From positions 1-59,417 of the forward strand of contig CAJTOG010000006.1 in assembly GCA_910577575.1 (NCBI GenBank): a stretch of 59,417 bases of DNA, written 5' to 3'. Made by a program: the position numbers and the translations under genes. Below the pieces are notes generated by a model. The model had not been told where the DNA came from. It ran no database searches and was given only the letters and a program-made list of their open reading frames with translations. Source of the DNA: an uncultured Ruminococcus sp. (GTDB taxonomy: Bacteria > Bacillota > Clostridia > Oscillospirales > Ruminococcaceae). Below, piece after piece: positions 53,870 to 59,417 of this stretch (the first letter of the stretch is position 1; the number at the start of each line of letters is the position of its first letter).

Positions 53870-55399
53870 ATGAGTTATGCAATATGTCGTGTTCAGAAAA
53901 TTGGTGGTGCTAAAGACATCGTCGGTTTACAAATACATAACCGTCGTGAACGAGCCCATAGTAACAGCAATCCAGATATAGACTATTCACGCAGCAGTAA
54001 TAATTATGAATTGTTTAATTCCAATAATAAACCATACAATATGCTTATAAATGAACGCATACAAGCTGGTTATAAGAGCAAAAGAGCAATTAGAAAAGAT
54101 GCTGTTCTTCTCTGTGAGATAATGTTTACTGCATCAGGAGATTTCTTTGAACGGTATCCTGAATATACACAGAAATACTTTCAGAAATGTTACAATTGGG
54201 CTTGTAAACGATTTGGAAAAGAAAATGTAATCGCTGCCATGGTACATTTGGACGAAGAAACGCCGCATATGCACCTTGATTTCGTTCCATTGACTAATGA
54301 TGGTCGGTTGTCGGCTAAAGATGTTCTTGGCGGTCGTAAGGATATGCAGCGACTTCAGGATGACTTTTATGAAGAGGTAGGTAAGAAATTTAGCTTGGAA
54401 CGTGGCAGTCGAGCCAACTTAAATTCACTAAATGAAGAAGAACGTCCCCGAAAACATTTTTCTATGCGTGCATATAAAGCTATGACCGAAACAGAACTAT
54501 CAGAACAAGAACAGAAGATAAACGCTAACAAAGTTGAATTAGAAGGATTAGAAAGAAAACTAGAACCATTCCGGAAACTGCAAGTCACTAATCAGCAAAT
54601 CATGGAAGAGCCAAAATTAATCCCATTAACAAAAAAAGTAGCTGTAAGCAAAGAAATATACAGTACTCTTGCAGAACAAGCTCTTGCTTATGCTGTAAAT
54701 CGTGATGAAATAAACAATCTTCGTAATACAAAGATGAAAATTGCTTTAGAACGTTCTGAACTTAAACAACAGGAACATGAAATCAAGGAACGTGCAGAAA
54801 ATGTTTACAAAAAAGAAAATATTGTAAATCAGCTGAAAGAACAACAAGAAAATATCAATAAAATACTGGAACAAACTGAACAACAGAATAAGAAATTAAG
54901 AGAGCAAGTTTCAGAATTGAAACAAAGACTAAAATTTATGTTAGATGAACGGGATGAAACACGAAACAATATTAACAAACAACAAAAAAACTATTCTATA
55001 CAGCTTAATAAAGTTGAACAAGAACATCAAGAAGCCTTAGCTGAAAAAGATAAGCAAATATCTGAAATATTGAAACGTTTACAAATACGCAAGAATATGA
55101 ATATCAATGTATTAAAATGGGCAATGTTTGTAATGGCAGCTTTGCGAGAATTTGTAGCTAATAATCAAAATCTAACGAAAGAGGAACAAGTGCTGTTTAG
55201 AGCAATTGAAGATTTACTGCTAAAAAATATGTTTCCATTCAACAAAATATATAGTAAAGAAGGATTACAAGAAATCTGCCATAAAATCAAATCTGATGGT
55301 CGAATTTATGCGAAACCATTACAAGAAATAATAGATAAAATCACTCAACAAGAGGAACAAATTAAACAGCAAGATAATACTTCTCAATTTCATCGGTAA
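53870..55399 (+). CDS. mobV: MobV-family relaxase, second unit
   Basis: Protein identical to the relaxase at 44445: His23, the HLDEETPHMH metal site and the long coiled coil are all intact. A second full copy of a relaxase with its own oriT and promoter argues for recent amplification of the whole unit, since no drift is visible in coding or flanking DNA. Expression of both copies would double relaxase dose unless the oriT-proximal promoter is autorepressed. Confidence 0.93.
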   Translation: MSYAICRVQKIGGAKDIVGLQIHNRRERAHSNSNPDIDYSRSSNNYELFNSNNKPYNMLINERIQAGYKSKRAIRKDAVLLCEIMFTASGDFFERYPEYTQKYFQKCYNWACKRFGKENVIAAMVHLDEETPHMHLDFVPLTNDGRLSAKDVLGGRKDMQRLQDDFYEEVGKKFSLERGSRANLNSLNEEERPRKHFSMRAYKAMTETELSEQEQKINANKVELEGLERKLEPFRKLQVTNQQIMEEPKLIPLTKKVAVSKEIYSTLAEQALAYAVNRDEINNLRNTKMKIALERSELKQQEHEIKERAENVYKKENIVNQLKEQQENINKILEQTEQQNKKLREQVSELKQRLKFMLDERDETRNNINKQQKNYSIQLNKVEQEHQEALAEKDKQISEILKRLQIRKNMNINVLKWAMFVMAALREFVANNQNLTKEEQVLFRAIEDLLLKNMFPFNKIYSKEGLQEICHKIKSDGRIYAKPLQEIIDKITQQEEQIKQQDNTSQFHR

Positions 55400-55407
55400 A
55401 AAAGAAA

Positions 55408-55605
55408 AAAAGTCATTAGACAAAAATATTTTTTATCTAATGACTTGAAATTTTCTCTTGTATATGATATAATAAGCAATGGGTGCAATGCACTCAATAC
55501 TGTCTAACTTCGGTCGGCAAACCTTAGAAAGACGCTGAAACAAAGTTATCAACTGTAAACTAACTTGTTCAACTGTATATATAAATACATAACACCCAAA
55601 CTTTA
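55408..55605 (-). ncRNA. Putative antisense RNA, second unit
   Basis: Same promoter (TTGACT 55640-55635, TATAAT 55617-55612 on -) and terminator hairpin (55410-55446) as in the first unit. Because it acts in trans, each array copy would add to inhibition of all primase leaders. Confidence 0.7.
55445..55473 (+). promoter_or_regulatory. Promoter of the primase-helicase leader, second unit
   Basis: TTGAAA, 17-base spacer, TATAAT, as at 46020. Confidence 0.82.
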
Positions 55606-55708
55606 ATATTAATTATATCAAAGTTACTGACAAAAGTCAAGAGGGAAGTTTGTGAAAATTCTTGAATGATATAAATTTGTTTTTATCAGTTTTTACATAC
55701 AGTGAAAT

Positions 55709-55746
55709 AAAAGTTGCGGTTACTTTCTTTCAGTTCCGCAACTTTT
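55709..55746 (+). terminator. Attenuator in the primase leader, second unit
   Basis: Same 11-bp stem and 16-nt loop as at 46284. Confidence 0.7.
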
Positions 55747-55790
55747 TGTTGTTTGGAACGAAAAATATTTTTTGAAAAAGGAAGATAAAA

Positions 55791-58076
55791 ATGAATACCT
55801 CAATCGAAGAAATAAAAACTTTTTTACTTGACTATGTGAACGAGATTACAAAACCATCAAGAAACGGTGGTAAAAACCAGTACATCTGTCCCTTATGTAA
55901 TAGTGGCACAGGCTCTCATCGCTCTGGAGCATTTACAGTATATCCTGACAGCAATAGTTATTACTGTTTTGCTTGCGGTGCATCAGGTGACATATTTAAA
56001 CTGTATGGAGAAATAAACAATATTGGTGATTTCAGCACTATATCTAAGGAATTACAAGCAAAATATGGCATTATAACTGCACAACCATTAAGACAAAAGA
56101 AACAATCTACAAAGCCTGTACAGCCTAAAGCAGAAAAAGACTATACCAAATTTTTCTCTATGGCTGAACAATACTTGAAAGAAACAGATTACTTAATTAA
56201 ACGAGGATTATCCTTAGAGACTCAAAAAAAATTCCATTGTGGATATGTGGCGAATTACCAATATAATCATAATTCACAATCAACATCAGCTGTAATCATT
56301 CCTACTTCCAATAATTCATTTATGTGGAGAAGTACAATTGAGAATATCAAGCAAAAACGAGGAACCGCCCATATTCTAAATCCATCTGCTTTAAAAAATG
56401 AATATTGTTTTGTGGTCGAAGGTGAAATTGACTGTATGAGCATTGATGAATGCGGATTTTCATGTATTGGGTTAGGGTCTACAAGCAATATCAAGAAGAT
56501 ATTTAATTATGATACCTCAAAGACCGTGCTTATTATTGCTTTTGATAACGATAAAGCAGGTTGTAAGGCTACCGTTGAACTTGCTAAAGAGTGTGATGAA
56601 CACAGAGTTCCTTATATAATCGCTTCTAAAAACATCTGGAACAATTGTAAGGATGCTAATGAACTTTTGATAAAAGATAGAATCAATCTTATAATAAGCT
56701 TACAGGAACACTCAAAACTTGCTATAACGCTTGATAAGGATAAATGGCTTAAGGATATGCTTGAACGTAAACAGGCTAATTCTGATTGGCGTAGTGGTCT
56801 GATACGTAATCTTTCCGACAACGCTATAAAAAATAATCTCAGAAATATCCACTTGATACTTGAAAACGATGTTAAATATAAAGGAAAAATCAGATTCAAT
56901 GAATTGAAACAATTTCGTTCTTATGGTGAAGAGGACTGGAGTGACTATGAAGACAGTTGTCTAAAATTGTATTTGGAAGAAAAATACAATTTAACAACGT
57001 CAATAGACACAATTAATCATGCTTGCACTATCATAGAACAGAAATATGCATATCATCCTATAAGAGAATATCTGGAGTCTGTTCAATGGGATGGCATCCA
57101 TCGCATCAAAAATGTATTTACTGATTTTTTAGGAGCTACAGACAATGTATATACCCAATCTGTCGCAATCGTTACATTCGTTGGAGCAGTTGCCAGAGTA
57201 TTTCATGCAGGAATTAAATTTGATACCTGCACAACCCTTGTGGGCAAGCAAGGTACAGGCAAATCAAAGTTTATAGCTAAAATTGCCGTAAATCCCGACT
57301 GGTTCACCGACGGAGTAACTACATTTGACGGCAAGGACTTTTATGAAAGCATTCAAGGCAAATGGATTATTGAACTGGGCGAGGGTACAGCATTTCAAAA
57401 GTCCATTAAAGAAAGAAGTAAACAGGCAATAGCAAGTCAGCAGGATTTTTACAGAGAACCATATGCCAGACACCCGAAAATTAGAAAAAGACAATGTGTA
57501 TTCTTTGGAACTACTAACAACTATGATTTCCTAAAAGATGAAACGGGTGACCGAAGATATTACCCAATAGATGTAAATATACTAAAAGCCACAAAAAACA
57601 TAGATAAAGACCTTACAAGTGAATATATTGCTCAGCTTTGGGCGGAAGCCGTACAACTTTACAAAGGCGGTCAGAGTATTTACATACAGGATAGTCAGGT
57701 GCTTGCTTTAGCTGAACAAGAACAGCAAAAACACTTTGATGAAAGTCCTTTACAATCAGATATAGCTAACTTTCTCGAAATCCCTATAACTACTTGGTGG
57801 TATGATTCAAGTTTAGAAGCAAGAAAAAAATATATAAAAGATTATCAGAGTAATGAACAAATAACAAAAATAACTAACGCATACAAACGCAATCATATTT
57901 CTATTAAAGAAATAGCTTGTGAATTATATGGTTATGAACTTAATCAACCACTTGACCGTAGATTTTCATTAGACATTGCAAGAACTCTTACTGCTTTAGG
58001 TTGGAATAAAACAGGTAAAACGGAAAGAATTTCTCCTTACGGTTCAATAAAGGTATACTATCGTTTAGTTAATTGA
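55791..58076 (+). CDS. Primase-helicase (CHC2/Toprim/VirE), second unit
   Basis: Protein identical to the 761-residue product at 46366, with the zinc finger cysteines, Toprim acidic residues and GKQGTGKSK Walker A all intact. A duplicated initiator with a duplicated origin inside a chromosome would normally be harmful if active, so either replication from the array is silenced (for example by the antisense RNA) or the array is really a plasmid multimer. Confidence 0.92.
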   Translation: MNTSIEEIKTFLLDYVNEITKPSRNGGKNQYICPLCNSGTGSHRSGAFTVYPDSNSYYCFACGASGDIFKLYGEINNIGDFSTISKELQAKYGIITAQPLRQKKQSTKPVQPKAEKDYTKFFSMAEQYLKETDYLIKRGLSLETQKKFHCGYVANYQYNHNSQSTSAVIIPTSNNSFMWRSTIENIKQKRGTAHILNPSALKNEYCFVVEGEIDCMSIDECGFSCIGLGSTSNIKKIFNYDTSKTVLIIAFDNDKAGCKATVELAKECDEHRVPYIIASKNIWNNCKDANELLIKDRINLIISLQEHSKLAITLDKDKWLKDMLERKQANSDWRSGLIRNLSDNAIKNNLRNIHLILENDVKYKGKIRFNELKQFRSYGEEDWSDYEDSCLKLYLEEKYNLTTSIDTINHACTIIEQKYAYHPIREYLESVQWDGIHRIKNVFTDFLGATDNVYTQSVAIVTFVGAVARVFHAGIKFDTCTTLVGKQGTGKSKFIAKIAVNPDWFTDGVTTFDGKDFYESIQGKWIIELGEGTAFQKSIKERSKQAIASQQDFYREPYARHPKIRKRQCVFFGTTNNYDFLKDETGDRRYYPIDVNILKATKNIDKDLTSEYIAQLWAEAVQLYKGGQSIYIQDSQVLALAEQEQQKHFDESPLQSDIANFLEIPITTWWYDSSLEARKKYIKDYQSNEQITKITNAYKRNHISIKEIACELYGYELNQPLDRRFSLDIARTLTALGWNKTGKTERISPYGSIKVYYRLVN

Positions 58077-58125
58077 ATATTAATAAAAAACCCTTTATTT
58101 CGATAAAGGGTTTTTTATTAATATT
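58076..58125. terminator. Perfect 23-bp hairpin terminator, second unit
   Basis: Identical to 48651-48700. Confidence 0.92.
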
Positions 58126-58161
58126 CTGTGAACAGCTCTATATTTTATTTTTCCAATTTTT

Positions 58162-58499
58162 GTGACCAATTTTTTTTTGGTCACACATTGGTCACACTTT
58201 TGGTCACACTATTTTTTCCCTATAAATAGCTGTTTTTTTTATTTTGTGACCAATGTGACCAAAAAAACGCTAAAAACTTTTCAGTCGCAGATAACCGTGT
58301 ACACGTCTTCCTGCGAGACTTAAATATATAGAAAAATTGGTCACATTGGTCACGCTTTCTTAAAATTTGCCTAAATATAGCCTTAAAATCTGTGACCAAG
58401 CTTGGTCACACTTTGCGACTGTTTTATGTAAAATGTCTATTAATTACCTTTTTGTAACTATTTTGTAATTTTTTGGAAAGCGTGTACACGCTTTCCAAA
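58162..58499. other. oriV: Iteron cluster and palindrome, probable origin, second unit
   Basis: Same ten TGGTCAC iterons and the 28-bp palindrome (58472-58499) as in the first unit; the surrounding 58126-58619 has no ORF. Confidence 0.8.
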
Positions 58500-58619
58500 T
58501 TTCAAAAGGGAAGACGTGTAATATTATTGTTAAATAATTTTATATTATTAATTTATGATGTAATTATCATTAATTTTTACAAAAGAGTTAATTAAAAAAA
58601 TTATTTATATTAAAACTGC

Positions 58620-58648
58620 TTGAAATTTGATTATTTATATGATATAAT
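58620..58648 (+). promoter_or_regulatory. Promoter of the third cargo gene copy
   Basis: TTGAAA, 17-base spacer, TATAAT, identical to 49195-49223. Confidence 0.8.
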
Positions 58649-58719
58649 GGTTTATATAAAATCAAAAATAAAAGTTATAATTTTTTGTATATTTTAATAT
58701 CGATAAGGGAGAGAAGAAT

Positions 58720-59417
58720 ATGAATTTGAAATCAAGTTTAAAACAAATACTTTCAGGTATATTAAGTATCACTATACTCAGTACTTTTTTATTAAACTTT
58801 CCAGTAAAAGCTGACGATATTATTGAAAAATATCCTTATACTATGTTTGCTGCATCTGAAGAAGAAGGTGCTATTACCATTAATACGTTAAACGTATGCA
58901 TCAATGGTAATATTGCTACAAATGGTACTATTTCTTTTACCGCTGATAATTTTAATGTTAATGGAACAAAAACAGAAAATGCTGATGAAGCAATGATTTA
59001 TTGTTTCAAAAAACTGGATTATGCCTATTTTAAAGGAAATGATGTTGAAACTTATTCTGAGGATTATATATATGAGGATATGAATATCAATATCAGCAAT
59101 CCGATTGAAACAGAGGGAAAAATGGAACTTACCGGTAACATTAATTTGAGTACTGGAATAAAAGCTTTTGAAAATATTGAATTGAATGGTGAAGTAGAAA
59201 ATACCAATGATTCAGTAATATTTTCAGAAAATGGAGATATTGTTATTAATACAACAAATCTTAATCTTAACGGACTTGTTTATGCACCGGAAGGATGTAT
59301 AGATATAACTGCACAGAATCTCAATATGAATAATGTTATCATCATTGCAGATACAATAAGAGTTGAATGTCCGAGTTTGAATGCTAATAACAATAATTTA
59401 ATGGCAGAATTTATAGG
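58720..59417 (+). CDS. Third copy of the secreted cargo protein, 5' part (cut by window end)
   Basis: The first ~232 codons, identical to the second copy (49295-49992) as far as I can see and lacking the stop and frameshift of the first copy. It covers the signal peptide and the Asn-rich beta-helix-like region only. Its presence shows that at least one more unit begins, so the array has two full periods or more, or the sequence wraps a circle. Confidence 0.9.
   Translation, partial: MNLKSSLKQILSGILSITILSTFLLNFPVKADDIIEKYPYTMFAASEEEGAITINTLNVCINGNIATNGTISFTADNFNVNGTKTENADEAMIYCFKKLDYAYFKGNDVETYSEDYIYEDMNINISNPIETEGKMELTGNINLSTGIKAFENIELNGEVENTNDSVIFSENGDIVINTTNLNLNGLVYAPEGCIDITAQNLNMNNVIIIADTIRVECPSLNANNNNLMAEFI

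Larger units (their letters stand above)
49295..58719 (+). repeat. Complete repeat unit (second copy)
   Basis: One full 9,425-bp period starting at the cargo start codon. It holds an intact 1,283-residue cargo gene, a single small-protein gene, oriT, relaxase, antisense/leader region, primase-helicase and iterons. The first copy (39232-49294) is 638 bp longer, mainly from a 639-bp internal duplication; the third copy (58720-59417) is cut by the window end. Confidence 0.92.
39077..59417 (+). mobile_element. Tandem array of a 9,425-bp mobilizable plasmid-like element (continues past window)
   Basis: Head-to-tail copies with period 9,425 bp, measured at four landmarks: relaxase 44445/53870, primase 46366/55791, cargo gene 49295/58720, hairpin 48651/58076. 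43719-49992 and 53144-59417 appear identical, non-coding DNA included. The unit encodes oriT, MobV relaxase, replication primase-helicase, antisense RNA, iteron origin and a two-gene cargo, but no integrase, transposase or partition gene. The left end (39077-40377) is a diverged relative fused to the array; the right end is outside the window. Confidence 0.9.

Noticed and set aside
39077..59417. Tandem unit as an integrative element with att sites
   Set aside because: No serine or tyrosine recombinase, transposase or short direct repeats at a unit boundary were found; the junctions fall inside homologous cargo sequence.

Overview
The window looks like the chromosome of a low-GC, fibre-degrading Clostridia/Ruminococcus-type bacterium. 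The evidence is dockerin-bearing secreted proteins (one a CBM13-containing pectate lyase), a cohesin-like lipoprotein, c-di-AMP phosphodiesterase, RNase J, AGGAGG-type ribosome sites and perfect sigma-A promoters. This is inference from gene content; no rRNA or tRNA was seen.

Positions 1-34830 are mostly ordinary chromosome. They hold a partial cytidylate-kinase-like gene, a DUF2079 membrane protein, a cohesin-like lipoprotein, an fhs-tsaE-tsaB-rpiB-upp operon, metY with an HD hydrolase, MATE and nudC, a GH25 lysozyme, mtnN with a dockerin protein, a two-component operon with a DUF2157 protein, a YdbS/YdbT PH-domain pair, an alanine symporter, a decayed phosphohexomutase, then rnj-gdpP-rplI-dnaB-tilS-ftsH, a PH-domain protein and a FkbM methyltransferase. 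A dockerin pectate lyase follows at 35022-37796.

Positions 37905-39085 are a graveyard. It holds a frameshifted group II intron maturase fragment and an inverted, frameshifted remnant of the element described next.

From about 39077 to the window end the DNA is visibly more AT-rich and is a head-to-tail array of a 9,425-bp unit. One full period is 49295-58719, a hybrid first copy lies at 39077-49294, and a third copy is cut by the window end. Each unit has the parts of a mobilizable plasmid: a MobV relaxase with a pMV158-like oriT, a primase-helicase (CHC2/Toprim/VirE) as likely replication protein, ten TGGTCAC iterons with a 28-bp palindrome as likely origin, and a leader with an attenuator plus a convergent antisense promoter that looks like antisense-RNA copy-number control. 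The cargo is a ~1,283-aa secreted protein (TSP3 calcium repeats, VWA-like domain, HExxHxxGxxD protease motif) and a small membrane-anchored protein. No integrase or transposase is visible in the unit. The first cargo copy is old and broken upstream of 40377 and matches the second copy after it. This is what homologous (Campbell-type) integration of a plasmid multimer into a resident relative would leave. An assembly artefact of a plasmid concatemer remains possible.
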